The notes: generated by a model from the letters alone, not told the origin. Numbered from the stretch's first letter, positions 34,253-47,294 are shown. The stretch: DNA of 64,000 bases from Rhodosporidiobolus odoratus (GCA_034387635.1 JAOANU010000009.1:620001-684000), one strand, 5' to 3'. A program made the numbers and translations.

Positions 34253-34849
34253 TCTGCCTAAATCAGTGCTTCAATCCGTGCAAGGTCGTCCAGTCGGATC
34301 TCCCGAGCGAGAGTGTCGCAAGCTGTCGCTTTTCGTTTTCGCTGTCAGGCCGTTCATACTCACGGCGTCTATGCTCTTTTACAGGGATTGGATTTGCAGA
34401 GAAACCGAGACCGAGGAACGTGACAAAGGGAAGAAAAAGGGAAGGGAGCCAGTGTTCAGACGAGGGAAAGATGGAGAGAGATGTGCGAAGCCGGGAAGAA
34501 ATCGCCAGAGACCTGCAGATGTAGAAAGAGAAAACGGAAGAGGAATCGAAGCAAAGCGGGATAGAGTATAGTTTGAGAGGCAGAGTAGGGAAGTTACGCA
34601 AGGGGAGAGAAACAATGGCACGACGGCACGAATAGAGAAGTAGGAATAGAAGGGGATGATAGGTTGATTTGGCGTGTTGTTGGAGAGAAGGTGAGGCGGG
34701 AGACGAGGCGAAAGGCGAAAGGAAGAGGAAGCCGATACTGAACAATATGCGAGGAGAAAAGGGGCAAGGAGGGCGAGTTGAAAGTTCAGGTGTGGGTGAG
34801 CGGCGAGAACAGGAGAGTAGAAGCCATTTTAGCGAAGAGGACAAAGGGG
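34253..34849. other. Convergent 3' region, strongly purine-rich on +
   Basis: 597 bp between two convergent genes. From about 34390 to 34780 the + strand is dominated by A and G (runs like AGGGAAGAAAAAGGGAAGG). The leftward gene's 3' UTR would thus be pyrimidine-rich. Antisense frames through it are composition artefacts. Confidence 0.45.
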
Positions 34850-37793
34850 TTACAGGGTGGGAGAGGTGGAGACCGTTGCTACGGAGGCAACAGCTGTGTC
34901 GAGAATAGGCTGTGCCAGAGAGGCCTTAGGCGAGATCGTCCGGGGTCCTGTGCGGTAGACGGGCGAGCCAAGAAGCCGCAAGATCAGGCTATGCAAGACG
35001 AGAGAGAAAAGTGGGAATCAGCGCACTCACCCTCCCTCGGCGACATCGCCCGGATCGAAGGCGACGGCTCCTTCACAGGCGGTTCCGGGGCATCCTTGGA
35101 CAGAGGCACGGGGGCCTCCGTCTCCGGCACAGCAGGCGACAATGGCTGCTCGACTTCCTTCTCCCCCTGCTCCTGGGTCTCCTCGACTGCCGGTCCATTG
35201 GGCAGAGGCTTGTCCTCCTTCTCCTTGACAGGGGCGAGAGTCGGCTCCTTAGCCTTCTCCTCGGCCTCCTTCCTGGCCTCCTCGAAGTCCTTCTCGACAT
35301 CCTCATTCTTGGTCGCGTTCGGTAAGATCCATTCCGGGTAAGTCTGGGCGAGACGGACGAAGCGACCCTTGGGCGAGACTTCGAGGAGGGGGGTCATGCG
35401 CATGCATTCGAGGACGATGTTGACGTCGGAAGTAAGGTTCTTGATGCGGTTGAAGGAAGCGATGAGGGCGATGGGGATCCAACCGTTGACGTCCATCTAC
35501 AAGAGTAGGCAGGTCAGACTGGGTTCGTCCATAGAGGACAGGAGATAGATCAACGCACCGACTGGCGCATGAAGAGATCCCTGCAAAGGTTGTCCACCGA
35601 GAACCACCACTCAATCTGTCCCAACAGCCAGTACCTCGTCGGGTCCAACGCACGCGGGTCGATGTACCCCGGCTGGACCTGCGCCTGCTGAGTTCCATGC
35701 GGCGCCGGAACGCCCGCAGGAACGGGAACGGGGTGTCCATAGGCGTCGACAACGGCGTAACCGTACTGGTCAATCTCGACGGGGACGGTAGCGTATCCTG
35801 CGGCAGCAGCGGCCATGGCTTGCGCCTGCTGCTGAGCGAAGTACTGTTGTTGCTGCTGCTGACGGGCAAAGTTGGCGCCGGCGCCGTTTGCGACGGCACC
35901 TCCTCGTCCGCCTCGAGCGGCACGAGCCGCACCGCGAGCGCCGGAGCGAGCAAGGTGGTTTTGGTTGACGGCGGCGCGTTGCTGCTGAGCAGCGGCGGGA
36001 GTCTCAGAAGCTTGCTGTGGCTGAGCCGAGTCACTACCGCTCGTCGAGGGCGCGGCAGTCGTGGCGGGAGTGGTGGCCGTAGCGGCGCCGTCGGAGGAAG
36101 AGGCTTCGGAAGGCTTCTGGGCATGCTGGAGGGACGGAGAAACGGAAGTCGAGGTGAAAGGCGAGGCAGCAGCGCCAGAAGTAGAAGCGGAGGGAGCGAG
36201 GGAAGGATCGGTGGAAGCTTTGTCGGCCACTGGAGCGTCGATGCCGGCGGAAGATGGTCCCTTCGAGCCCTTACCAGTCTTGGTGTTGACAGGGGTGGGA
36301 GGCTTGGCAGGGAGACCAGCAACACCACCCTTCTGCCCTTTGGCAGGTTGTGCGCCGGCAGCGGTAGCCTTCTTCTCGCTCCCTGAAGCGCCGGCGCGGG
36401 CGTTCTTGGGACGGGGCTTCGAGCTGACGGTAATGTCGGCCTTGATGGGCGTCCACTTCTCGCCTGTTCCAGCCAAGAGTGTGTGAGAGAAAGATGGGAA
36501 GAGGAAAGAGGAGGCGACAGAGACGGGCAGCATCTGGTTAGTCTCCGTTGCTACGAGCGAAGAAAGAGACGAGCACGCACCCTTCTTCTTCTTCTTGCTC
36601 GGCTGAGACTGTGCCGACTTCTCGCCTTCCTCGCCGTCCTTCTGCTTCTGCTGTTTCTTCGTCGGTTGTTCCGGCTTGGCATCTTCAGGTGCGGGCCAGC
36701 TCGTCGCGTCCTCGCCGGCGACGACCGTCGGGCCCTTCTTGTCCTTCGCCGCGTTGGTCGACCAGCCACTCGTGCTCGCGCTGCGGCTCGCCGGGGCGGA
36801 AGCATCTCCCGACTTGGCTGCTGCTGCTGCTGCGGCCGCCTTCTTCTCCTTCGCGGCTTGTTGCCGTTGCTGCCTTTGCGCGGCGGCCTTGTCTTTCTGC
36901 TCCTGAGTCTTCTCCTTCTTCTCCGCTGCGGGACGAGCGGCAGAATTGGCCTCAATCGCGGGAGCAGACGCCGAGTCCTGCTCGCTCGAGCCCGAAGCGG
37001 CGGCGAGTTGATCCTTCCTCACGCTCCAAACATTGACCTTGGGCGCCGGAGCGGCCTCCTTCTTCTTCGGTCTTGACGACTGCGAGGCACCCTCCTCGGC
37101 GGCGGCGGGAATGACAGCGGACACAGCTTCATCGAGAGGGGGAAGAAGCGCCGCTTCGTCGACATCTTCAAACCTGATAGGCGGCGCCGCGACCGCGCCG
37201 AAATTAGGCGAGATAGGCGGAAGACCCTCACCGTCGTCGTCGGCCCAGCTCGAGAGTGGCTTCAAGGTCGTTCGCGACTCGGTCGTTTCCTTGGCCGGCT
37301 GGGAAGAAGCCTTCTTCTCCGCGCCCTTACCACCCTTACCGCCACTCGACTTGGCGGGACGTTCTACTCCATCGGTGGCTGCCGAGTCAGTCGCGGACTG
37401 GTTCCGCCGCTGCTTGTCGCCGCCCTTCTTGCCGTAGCCGCCCTTGCCGCCCTTTCCTGGGTACCTGCCGCTGAACGAGCCACTCTGGGCAGCTTTGTGG
37501 GTCTTTTCGACCGTCTCCCACTCGCCTTCGTTGTCGCTTTTGACATCGGTGTCGCCCTTGGCGGACTTGGTCGGCTGAGCGGGTTTTACAGTCGAGCGCC
37601 AGTTGTCGGAATTGGAAGCCTGGGGGTTGGACAGTCCGCGTGGCCGTGTTTGTGAAGGAGCTGAGGATTGTTCGGTCGGGGCAGGTGTAAAGTCTCGGGG
37701 TTGTGAGGGAGTCGAGTCGGACATGGTAGACGAGGTCGGGAGGGAAGGGTCAGAGTCGGGTTGACCGCCTGCGCGTTGGGCCCAGGTTGACAT
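34850..37793 (-). CDS. La-motif (LARP / Sro9-Slf1-like) RNA-binding protein
   Basis: Starts MSTWAQRAGGQPDSDPSL at 37793. A long disordered N-terminus, with Gly/Lys-rich (GKGGKGGYGKKGGDKQRR), Ala/Lys-rich and Gln-rich stretches and KRPAKSSGGK-like basic parts, precedes the La motif, which is split by an intron near 35560-35495: YWLLGQIEWWFSVDNLCRDL, then MDVNGWIPIALIASFNRIKN and LTSDVNIVLECM. An acidic Glu/Pro/Lys tail follows. A 108-nt intron inside the N-terminal part (after KKKKG, about 36470-36580) is itself open in frame. The last exon is inferred: donor at GAGGG|GTGAGTGCG, acceptor GACACAG, ending SVATVSTSPTL at 34850. If this intron is not used, the stop is at 34984. La-motif proteins of the Sro9/LARP1 type bind mRNAs and modulate translation in the cytoplasm. 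Confidence 0.88.
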
Positions 37794-38598
37794 TGTTCTT
37801 TTGGTGATGATTTTTTCGAGTCAAGCTAGACTCCGGAGAGGGTTCAAGGGGAAGTAGAGACCGGGAGAGGGAAGGGGAGGAAGTGTCGAGTCTGAGCAGT
37901 CAACGGCGATTGAGGCGGCTGGAGGGTGAAGGGGGGCGGTAGGGTGCTTGGTGGAGTGCGATCAAGCGGTTCTAGCGAATCAGAACGACCAAAGGAGCGA
38001 GTTAAGTTGGCCAATGAAGCGATTCTTGTGAGCCCATCCACATTTCATTTAGCTTTATTCAGAAAGCTGTTTTGTAATGACACAAAGGATTATATAGCTT
38101 ACAACCTTTGTATTCACCCATTTATCCTACTTGCCGCGCTTGACTAGAGTGTATACACGTCGTTCTCGTATGTTTTCGGATCTAGCGTATGGAGCCCGTA
38201 GGTAGCTGTGGGCAGTTCTCACCCAGATGCAAAAAAGCGAGACCTGAACTTTGACGCGACAGATTCGACGCGCTCTCTCTGATCTCTCTACTCTCGTCTC
38301 GCAAGTCCTGCTACCTTACACGACACAGGCAGCTGCCGGTCAGCTGCTACAAGTACAGCAACCCTCGTCGTCTCAATCTTGTGACGTCCTTCGAGTCCAA
38401 CCTCTCGCACGAACCGCTTCACCGAACAACGACAACCTGAACGCACCCTCCACTCGCTCAAGCAGATCAGGTCAGCAACTTCAGCCTCTGTGGATGTGCG
38501 CATCTCGATCCACGCAAACGACGCGACATTGCTGAATCTTGCCGTCACAGAACCGGTGCATTTCGTACTGCCCAAGGCTCTCCACCCGTGTCCACGCC
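37794..38598. promoter_or_regulatory. Divergent promoter, La-motif gene / coiled-coil gene
   Basis: 805 bp. The La-motif gene is preceded on its own strand by a pyrimidine-rich leader (37830-37935). The centre (38030-38120) is AT-richer than the surroundings. A rightward ATG at 38539 is in frame with the 38599 start and may be used. Confidence 0.45.
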
Positions 38599-41020
38599 AT
38601 GCCCGACACCGCGCCTTACACTCCTTGTACGGCTCGCGTTAGCGCGACAGGTAGCGCAACCCCCGCGAGCGTCGGTAGTAGCGGCGGGAGACACCTCAAA
38701 CGCCTTTCCCTCTCGACTTCCTCGGCGTTCTCACCATGCAGCCCCGGTTCTCCCGCTTCCGCCGGCAGTCCTGCTGGACTTCGTACATCTGGTGGTCCGA
38801 GTACCCCCGGAGGCGGAATCGCTGGAAGCGAGCGAAGAAGCGGTCATGGCGTTCGAAGCCTGCGCCTTTCCCTCGGCAGTTCGCTCTCGCCTTCTCCCTC
38901 TTCCTCCCCCGGCGCTGTCTCCCCCGTAGGAGAATATGCTTCCTCGCCACTCGCTTCAACCTCAGCTTGCCCCAACCCCTCGGACGAGAAATTCTCCTCC
39001 TCGCCTACCCTCCTCCGCCGATCCGCTTCGTACAAGCGGCCTACGTCGAGCGCGCCTGGCACGCCCCCGCTTGATGGAGCTCGTACACCGAGAAGCGCAG
39101 GCGGGCACGCGAGGCGAACGAGCAGTATCAGCTATGCCAGGAGTAGCTTGGATGGGCTGGGCGCACTTGGAGAAGAACCCGCCCCGAGCGGGAGGACATC
39201 CCTGGACGGGCTTGGCTTGGAGGGCGTTGCTACACCTGGCGGGCGGACGTCTCTCGAGGGCGTCAGGGAAGAACCTGAGCAGGAAGAGGCATCGGCGGGC
39301 GAGCAGAACCCATTGGCGAGATCAACGAGGTCCCGACCGACGAGCATGATTGGCGCCCCCCCGGCGAGTGCTCAGGCAACCTTGGTCGAGCAGAACGCCG
39401 ACCTGCTCAGCTTTATTGCGATGAAGGAACGGAAATGCTTGGACCTGCGAGAAGGTATGTTTCTGCTCTTCTGGATTGCGCCAGTATCACTGGCTGACCC
39501 GACGCCTCGATTCAGAGCTCAAACGGCACGAAGGCGAACTCAATGTCCTGAAGAAGAAGTGGGAATCGATCGTTGCTCGCTCCCTCCAGCAACAGCACGC
39601 GCAGGCGTCTCATCCTCGCAACCTTTCCATGTCCAGCATTTCGTCTGTCTCTCCCCACAACTCGCCTACGCCTCGCCCGACCGCTGTACTCCATCCCGCC
39701 CAGGCGTCCCACTCGCTCGACCTCTCCCTCCTTTCCTCCACCTTCGACCCGTCAGACCTCGAAAACACCGACGGCATCGAGACTCCAATCGAGCTTCCAG
39801 AAAGCGTTAAGGCGGCCGGTACATGGCTCAACAACACCCTCGGGCGCGTGCTCGACGCCGCTGTTGGCTTCCCTTCGCCGGGCGATGAACGGCTGAATGC
39901 CCTCGAAAGCCTGCAGGAGGTGGACGAGGAGAACGAGGAGATCGCCGAAGACGAGACACGCAGTAGCCGACGGGAGAGCCAAGGCTCCTCGGTCGTAACG
40001 GACCTCTCTTCTCCCGTCGCAGGCACTCGGTCGACCGCTCCCAGCTCAGTCGCCAGCGAGAACACGGTCTCTCCTCAGCCCGCCACGTCTTTCGAAACCC
40101 CTCACAAACCAACTCCTCTGCGCGCCAAGCCGATGCCACCTCGATCTTCCTCTCCCCTCGCCAGCCGGCAACGCCTCTTTACCCCCTCCCAATCCGCCTC
40201 ACCGAGTTCTACACCTCCCGCTGCGAACCCGCACGCAAACGCCCTCTCCCATTCTCGCTCCCGTTCTACTGCCCTTGATGCCCTATCTGGTGGCTGGTCC
40301 TCCTTCAACAAGCGATGGACCGCACTCTCCGAAAGCGACATGGTCAAGAACTCGAGGAAAGCGACGTTGGGCCTGGTCGATACCTTCGAACAAGGGCTAG
40401 CGCAGGCTCTCGGACCGCTCGAACCGCCGAGGTTAGAGCCTCTACCGCCGTCGAGCCCGACGAGGCGAACGAGCGGCGGTAGAAGGTTGAGCGGCGAGAT
40501 CCCCTCGCCTTTCCTTGCTGCGACTGCCTCTCCACCACAAGGTCAGCATCAGCAAGTCGATTCTTCGCCTACGTTTGTCAGCCGCGATTCCGCACCTCCA
40601 CCAGGAATCGTGCCCGGTCAAGGGCTTTCGACCATGTTTGCTAGCTGGTCGAAAGCTACCACCGCCCCGACTCCTGCTTCTTCGCCTAACCCAGCTCAAC
40701 CTTCACAACCCCCTGCAACCGATCCCGCCTCTGCCCCTTCAGCTTCGAAACCCGTGTCGACGAGCAGTCTCCCTCCACCTCAGCCCCAACCCCCAAGCTG
40801 GGACTGGTCCGCCTTCCTACCTACTTCCTCATCGGCATCGTCGGATCTCGCGAGTCAAGATCAGGGCGATAACTCGACGAAGGCCGTGGAGCGGAGACGC
40901 AGCAGTATCGTGAGAGAGGTCAGTGCGGCGGCTGAGGAGAACCGACAGGCTGAGAAGCAGCCTGCGCCGCCGGCGGCGGCGGCGGAGGAGGAGGATGGGG
41001 ATGATTGGGGCGGGTGGTGA
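38599..41020 (+). CDS. Disordered/coiled-coil protein resembling fungal DUF4048 proteins
   Basis: Two exons (38599-39454, 39516-41020) total 2361 nt, giving 786 residues from MPDTAPYTPCTARVSA. The N-terminal 260 residues are Ser/Pro/Gly-rich with an imperfect repeat (SSLDGLGALGEEPAPSGR, TSLDGLGLEGVATPGGR, TSLEGVREEPEQ). A coiled coil spans the intron (LVEQNADLLSFIAMKERK, CLDLRE, ELKRHEGELNVLKKKWESIV), the feature that recalls DUF4048. Later helices (ESVKAAGTWLNNTLGRVLDA and GWSSFNKRWTALSESDMVK) are followed by a long disordered tail ending in a tryptophan-rich acidic motif, EDGDDWGGW. An upstream in-frame Met at 38539 would add 20 residues. No enzyme motif is seen. A trafficking or scaffold role is only a guess from the coiled coil and acidic-Trp end. 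Confidence 0.7.
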
Positions 41021-41589
41021 TCCCTCTCAAGCTCGTCATCCTACCACACGTTCACATTCGCTATCGTCTTCTGTTTCTCGTCTCGTCAGCGTTGTTGCGT
41101 CGGATCAGCATGCATGAGCGGATTTCTTTTCCCTTGCCCCTGTTCGTCCTCCAAGCCACGTCTTCCTGGCCAGCCCGTGATTCTCTAGGTCGCACATTGT
41201 TATTGACACTACTATCTTATCGTTGCTGACGCATCTCGTCCTGCTCTTGTCCTGCTCGCAATGCCCCTTTAGCCTTTTGTTGCATTCTTTCCGCGCTGCA
41301 TTTCTACCCCGTATCAACGCAATCCAGTAAGAGTATACGAGGTATCAGCAAGCCTCGTTACAGTATGATCCGCAATGGCGAGAGAAGGTGGTAATTGCGA
41401 AACGTTAACGGCGCACGTCGACGATGGCTCGCGTTCTTGTTCCTCTTGTAACGAACCTCGTCCTCTTCCTAGCTACTGACAGCCTAGTAAGAGCAGGTTG
41501 AAAACGTACTTGCCACGGTTCAAGCTCACTCGCCTGGTCGCGCACACCCTCCTCGCTGTTTCCCTCTCGCCAATTCACCCCCACCCGGC
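41021..41589. other. Intergenic, promoter of the F-box gene
   Basis: 569 bp between two rightward genes: 3' UTR on the left, promoter on the right. No further feature was recognised. Confidence 0.4.
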
Positions 41590-43099
41590 ATGACCCGTCC
41601 CTCCTTGCGCTCACGTCTGAGCACACTGAGCACACGCAGTAGTAGATCGGGCACTCCGTAAGCCTGTGAATCTTGACCCGTCGTGCGTTCTTGCTGACCT
41701 TTCATCTTTCAAAGTCTCGCACTGGCATCTTCCGCTTTCGAAGATGAACCTCTTCGCCTTCCCGTCGAGCTACTTCTCCCTATCTTCTCCCTCGCCTCTT
41801 CTTCCTGCTCCTCCGCCGCTGAACGCGTCAGCCTACATGCCACTTTGCGCCTCGTCAACCGCGCCCTTTCAGTGCTTTACTCACGCCGGACCTACCGTTC
41901 TCTCCATCTTGCCGGCGGGGAAGAACTGCCTGAGCTGGTGGTCACACTCAAGACGAATCCCGAATTGGCGGGTCTGCTCGAAGGCGTCGAGTTGCGGAAT
42001 ATGGTCTCGTGGGAATCGAGGAAAGGACTAGAGAAGGATTGGAAGAAGGTCAGGGCGACGGCTGGTGGAGTCGAGTACTTGCAACTTGGAGATAAAGACG
42101 TTAGAGGGAAGGCTTGGGATGGGGTGAGAGGAGACGTTCTGCACGAATTGGAAGGTGTGTCTGTTTTCCTCCCGATTCACGCTTCGCATAGCTTTGCGTA
42201 CTGATCGAAGCTGTGTAGGTCTAACTACGCTACGCCTCGTCTCTCTCGAACTCACCTACTCTCAGCCCCCCATCATGTTCCGCCGCTTCCGTACTCCTCA
42301 GCCTTTTTCTCCCGTCCTCCCTCCGAACTTACGGCACCTCTGCCTCTCCTCCGTTTCTTTGCGCAACGTCTCATCCACGTCAACGAGCGGCAGTATATGG
42401 CCCGACCCCCAGCAATGCGCCCTCACCAGTCTCTGCCTGTCAGATCTGCAATGCGCCGACCCCCAGGTGTCGGACGAAGACGCCGTCCACCACATTCGAC
42501 AACTCCTCGTTCGCTGCGCCCCGACCCTCAAAGCGCTACACTACTCCCGCCGTCGATCTCCCTCTCAAGCTGCCTATCCCGGTCCTTCGGTCCTAGACGA
42601 TCTTCCTCTCCCGTCTCTTCAAATCCTGTCCATCTCGCTCGCGCATTTCCCGTCGACTCTCTTCTCTCCTCATCTTCCTACGCCGCCGGCACCGAACCTC
42701 CAATACCTCACCGTCACTCTCTGTGACCTACTCACAGGTCCTCGCACGTTCGTCCCACGAGGTCTGGCTTCTTACCAGGCATTCCACACGATTGAAGCCG
42801 CTCTTCGTCCACCCCTGCCTACATCGCCTTCTACTTCCTCAACTTCACCCTCACTCTCACCTGGCCAGAAAAGAGACCCGTTCCCGCTCAAAGTCCTCGA
42901 GATACACAAACGCCACCGAGCCCCGTTTATGGAGCAAGAAACGACCATGTATGCCAAAGTTGAGAGGCGACGCAAAGAGGTTTTGCAGGTTGCGAGAGAG
43001 GTCGGAGTGCAGGAGGTGAGGGAAGTGGTGTTTGAGGAGGTGGATGTGGAGGAGAGCTGGAGGGAGAGGGTTAGAGAGGTGCTCGGAGAGAAGGTGTAG
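41590..43099 (+). CDS. F-box protein with leucine-rich C-terminus
   Basis: Three exons (41590-41657, 41715-42154, 42219-43099) total 1389 nt, giving 462 residues from MTRPSLRSRLSTLSTRSS. An F-box core follows the first intron: LRLPVELLLPIFSLASSS, then HATLRLVNRALSVLYSRRTY. The rest has spaced Leu-rich strands (LTTLRLVSLEL, NLRHLCLSSVSL, CALTSLCLSDL, LPSLQILSISLAHF, PNLQYLTVTLCDL), like degenerate LRRs, ending in a charged helical tail. F-box proteins recruit substrates to SCF ubiquitin ligases through Skp1. The substrate here is unknown. The start exon was chosen because it splices in frame to the F-box. Confidence 0.8.
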
Positions 43100-43273
43100 A
43101 TTGATCTTGCTATGTGGGCAAATCGAACGACTATCGTTGGACTCTGTACATCGTTCTCTCTGGCTGGCGAGCAAGCGGACGAAGGAAACGACTATACTTG
43201 CTTATTGGCATGCGCGCTTGACTGTGTTACAGCGCTTTTTGATCCGTCATCGTCTCTTCTCTATAGCTCCGCT

Positions 43274-46200
43274 CTACTCGACAACCTCCTTCTCCTCCCC
43301 AGACTCCGCCTTGTCCTCAGTCTGAACCTGAGCGTCCAGAGCTTCAAGCTCTACGTCGGTCTTGAACGCCCGTGCGAGCGAGAAACGTTGTGCCGCCGAG
43401 GTGCGGAAAGACTCGACCTCAGCGGAGTCAAGGGATCGAAGGAGAGTATAGGCGCGGGAGAGTTGCTGCGAATCACGCATCCGGTGCATTAGCTACGAGG
43501 TTTGCAGGAGACTCGCGTGACAGGGGATCGCAGGCAGAGACGCACCTCCAAGCTAGGCTTGACATCCTGTCTCTGCACCAACTGCATAACGAGGGGCACG
43601 ACCTCCTCGGCGTTGACACCAGCCAAACGCTTGGCCTGTGCCGCAGCCAGGATCCATTCCTCCTTAGCTCCCTCCCTCGCACCATATTTGTGCAACTGTT
43701 CATCCACCCACGCCGAGAGGAGTGACAAAACTTCCTTCCCTCCCCCTCCTCCAATAAGCTCAGACAACCCCGTAGCGAGAACCGCCGACACGGCAGCATT
43801 CCCACCTTGTTCTGACGACGCTGATTCGGAGATAGCTCGAGCGAGCCTAACCGTCACTTCGATCGTCTTGGAGGATTCGGGCTCAATCTCCCTCGCGGTC
43901 CTAACCGCCTTGAGAGCCTCCAACAACTTCCCTTCCCGGATAGCCACCTCGGCAGCCAAAATCTGCGTCTCAGCCGATGATGAAGCAGGAGAGAGTTTGA
44001 TCAAGTGAGAGAGGAAGAGTCGAGCTTGAGTTAGCGGGGTGGAGAGGCCGGTTTGGAGGAGAGTGGCGCCAGAGGGGTCGGCGTCGGTGTAGACGTTTGA
44101 GTTGGGAGGTTCTTCATCATCGGTTGCTGCAGCAGCGGCGGGTGCAGCGTCCTTCTTAGGTTCGGCGGCTGTGAGGGAGACAAGAGGTGAGCAGGGGGAT
44201 CGACACCAGAAGCCAACAATGGAAAAAAGACGGAAGGAAACGTACCTTTCTTCCCCTTGTCCTTCTTCTTGTTCTTGCCCTTCTTGTCCGCACCCGACGC
44301 AGCAGCGCCAGCAGCGGCGGCACCTTTCTCCTCCTGTTCCTTCTTCTCCCTCTCCTCCTTGTCCTTCTTGCCCTTCTCCTCCTCCTCCTCCTCTTCAGCC
44401 TTCTTCTCGACCTCGGCTCCAGCAGCATCTCCATTCGTCAATGCCGACGACGTAGGGAAGGACGAGGGATCATCGTGCATCGAAAGGTAGATCCGAATGG
44501 CTCCCGAAGCGGCGGCGGCAAAACGGGGGTGATCGCGAAGTTTGTCTTCGAAGCGGAGGAGTCTGGGAGAAGGCGGCGGAGGAAAGAGGGAGAGAAAGAG
44601 TCAGAGGGATGTGAAGACATTAGGGGAAGGGGAGAGACGAGGTTGAGAAGTCAGGCTCACTCGACATAGGCTTTTAGAGTAGACTTTCTCATGCAGTATG
44701 AGTGGAAGTCGTACTGGTCCTCTTCGACTTCTTGGAAGATCTACCAAGCACGTACAGGATTAGCATTTCTACCTGCTTCTCAGAGCACCTCGCAATACGT
44801 GCGCGAAAACGCGGATTGAGAGGATACGAGGAAGAAGGCTTAAAAACGCACATCCAAGATCTGGTGATACCTCTTCAACGCTCGACCCCAATCCTGGGCC
44901 TGAGCGTACGAGTCACCCTCTTCCTGCAAGAACCACAGGCACTGCATCTCGACGAGGTCCTCCAGAGGAGAAGGAGCGTCTTTCTGTTCATCCAACCCGC
45001 ACAAACTTGGATCAGCGCATCTCATTCATATCTACCAGCCAGGCAAAGAGGAGAGAGAGCATGATGAGTAAGGGTGCAGTAAGCAAAAAACGTACCTTGG
45101 TGAACAACCCGACGATCTTTTCAGCCCTCTCCCACTCGCCCGCCCTAATCATGTACTTGGCCGCCTTCGAGTTCAGAAACCGATCCTGACCATCCATCTC
45201 TCGCGCATGCTCCATAGCCCTCGCAGCACCCTGGACATCTCCCGCGCGCTTGAGGATTCGAGCGCGGAGCATGGACAGCTCGGGGAGAGAGGGAGTGTGA
45301 GAGTCGGCTTTCGAGAGGGTGGAGAGGGCGAGAGGTTGAGAGGAGGAGGGGTTTAGAGGGTGGGAGTGGTGAGATGAGAGGAAGTAGAGGGTCCAGAGGT
45401 AGGTTGAGGGGGAATCGACTGAATCGTCTGCATGGTTCTCCAACCGCTTCTATCAGCCACTCCTCGTTCTCGTGCAGTAAGGTGAGAGTTCTGAAGTAAA
45501 CAGAATGGATACATAACGCACCCTCCCCAAGCTCATCCGTAACCACCGCCCCCTTCTCTTCCAACTCTTTCCTGAATCGCTCGACAATCTCCCCCACAAC
45601 CTTTGCCTTCTCCGCACCTTCTCCATTCGGAAGCTTGTACAAAGCCTTGATGTCAGCGAAGAGGGAGGGAATGCCTTTGCGAAGGGAGGTAAGGAGGTAG
45701 GAGGTCGCTTTTTGGCGGAAGGTTTCGCCTGTAGAGGAGGTGTGTCAGTACAGGCAATCGCGGAGAATAGGGAACAGGGACGAACCGGAGGAAAGGTCGA
45801 GCGCGAGACGCTTGATAGCTTGCGACCGGGGACATTTCTCGGCAAGTTCGTCGAGAACCGATACAGCCTTTTCCCGCTCCTCGGGTGTGGTGGCATCTGT
45901 ACGTCGTCCCAAAATTGGTTCAGTACCCGTCTGACTCAACAACGAGACGGTAGGAGAGAACGAAAGAAGGCAGGAAGCGTACCGCAGTCTGCACCCTTGG
46001 CCTGAACGGTTGCTCGGATGTACTCTTGCGACTCGGGATTCTCCTCAAGCAAAACCTCCCAAGCCCAGAGGGCAGACTCGGTGCGACCAAGTTTGAGCAA
46101 GAGGCGAGCTGAAGAGGTAGCATGCCGCCAATAGTGGTCGAAAAGAGGAAAGGTGGAAGGCCAACCGCGCATCAGTCTATCTGCCGCCTTGCGAGGAAGG

Positions 46201-47294
46201 GGACAAGTCACGCACCTCGCAGAACCGAGTACTCCGTCTTGTCCACAATCTGGCCACTCTTCTCTCCCAAAAACTCGACACACTTCTCGTACTCTCCGGC
46301 TTCCTCCAAAACCTGGGCATGAAACAACAACACCTCACCCATCTCTACCTCTCCCTCGGGAACTTCACGGAGCATGTTCTCGTAGTACGAGAGGGTGCGA
46401 CACGCGTCGGCGTGTTGGCGGGCCAGGAATTGAGCTACGGCGAGGGCTAGCCAGTTGCGTCGGAGGCGGGGTTGGGATTTCAGAATGTTTTGGCGCACGG
46501 TAACGTATTCCGAGTATCGACGAAGGTGGATGGTCAGGGTTGCGAGGTCGGTAAGGAGGTTGAGCGAGTCCTGTTGCAGAGAAAGGTGTTAGGGGAAAAG
46601 GCTTCTCCGTGACCCAGACAAGCAAGCCTCGGCGCATTTTAGGCAGAGAGAACGAGGAAAGGATAGTCGTCAGCGGGACGAAAAGCCTGAACGCACCTTC
46701 TCAATTTCGCAGGCCTTCTTGTAGCACTTCAAGGCCTCTTCAAAGTCCTTGTCGGCCCTGCGCATCAACGCATAGACGTGCCAGACGATGTGCGAGTCGA
46801 GGTCCTTCTTGACGCCGCGTTGAATCTCGGCGTAACCTTGCTCCTTGCGACCGAGCGAGTGGAGGAAGATTCCTCGCATCGAGAGAGTTTCTGCGGAAAG
46901 TACAACATGAAGAAAAAAGAGGAAAGGGCGCGAAGGGGACAAGTCAGAAGGGGCGTTCGGCGGTACAGGGCAGCATCGCAGTCTGTTCGTACTGCTGAGA
47001 CTTTGAGTGGGGGAGCAGGATGGGGTCGAGTCGTGCTGAACTTGGGGAGACCGAGAGAAGCGAGGACGTACCACCATGATGGGGATACCTGGTCAAGATG
47101 TCGGTTGTGACCTCGAGACCCTTGGTGTTTGACTTTGTCTCGTAGAGTTGAAGTGCTTGACGAAAGAGTTCAGCGTCTTTGGGAGCGAGGTAACGGGGGT
47201 GTCCAGGTTTGGGAGCTCCTTCAGGCAGAGGAGGGGGCGCTGTAGTTGAGGTTGCTGTTTTGGCAGCTGGAGTGGGTCTCTTGCGGGGAGGCAT
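43274..47294 (-). CDS. NAA15: NatA auxiliary subunit Naa15 (Nat1), TPR scaffold
   Basis: Starts MPPRKRPTPAAKTATST at 47294 and ends EDKAESGEEKEVVE at 43274, with about ten exons. TPR-type helices are clear: LPEGAPKPGHPRYLAPKDAE leads, then LFRQALQLYETKSNTKGLEV, ETLSMRGIFLHSLGRKEQGY, HIVWHVYALMRRADKDFEEA, DSLNLLTDLATLTIHLRRYS, NWLALAVAQFLARQHADACR and LLLKLGRTESALWAWEVLLE. The order matches Naa15. Near the C-terminus is a Lys/Glu/Ala-rich stretch (KKGKNKKKDKGKKG), as in other Naa15 proteins. The subunit anchors the catalytic Naa10 to the ribosome for N-terminal acetylation of nascent chains. It lies 386 bp from the divergent PDS5. Confidence 0.92.

Noticed and set aside
34263..34844. A 193-codon leftward frame opposite the purine-rich tract
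   Set aside because: Its Ser/Leu/Pro-rich composition follows directly from the pyrimidine-rich strand. It has no domain and it overlaps the 3' region of the La-motif gene.
36483..37076. Rightward frames opposite the La-motif gene, rich in Leu/Arg
   Set aside because: They are mirror images of Lys/Ala/Glu-rich coding sequence on the minus strand. No domain or splice support is seen.
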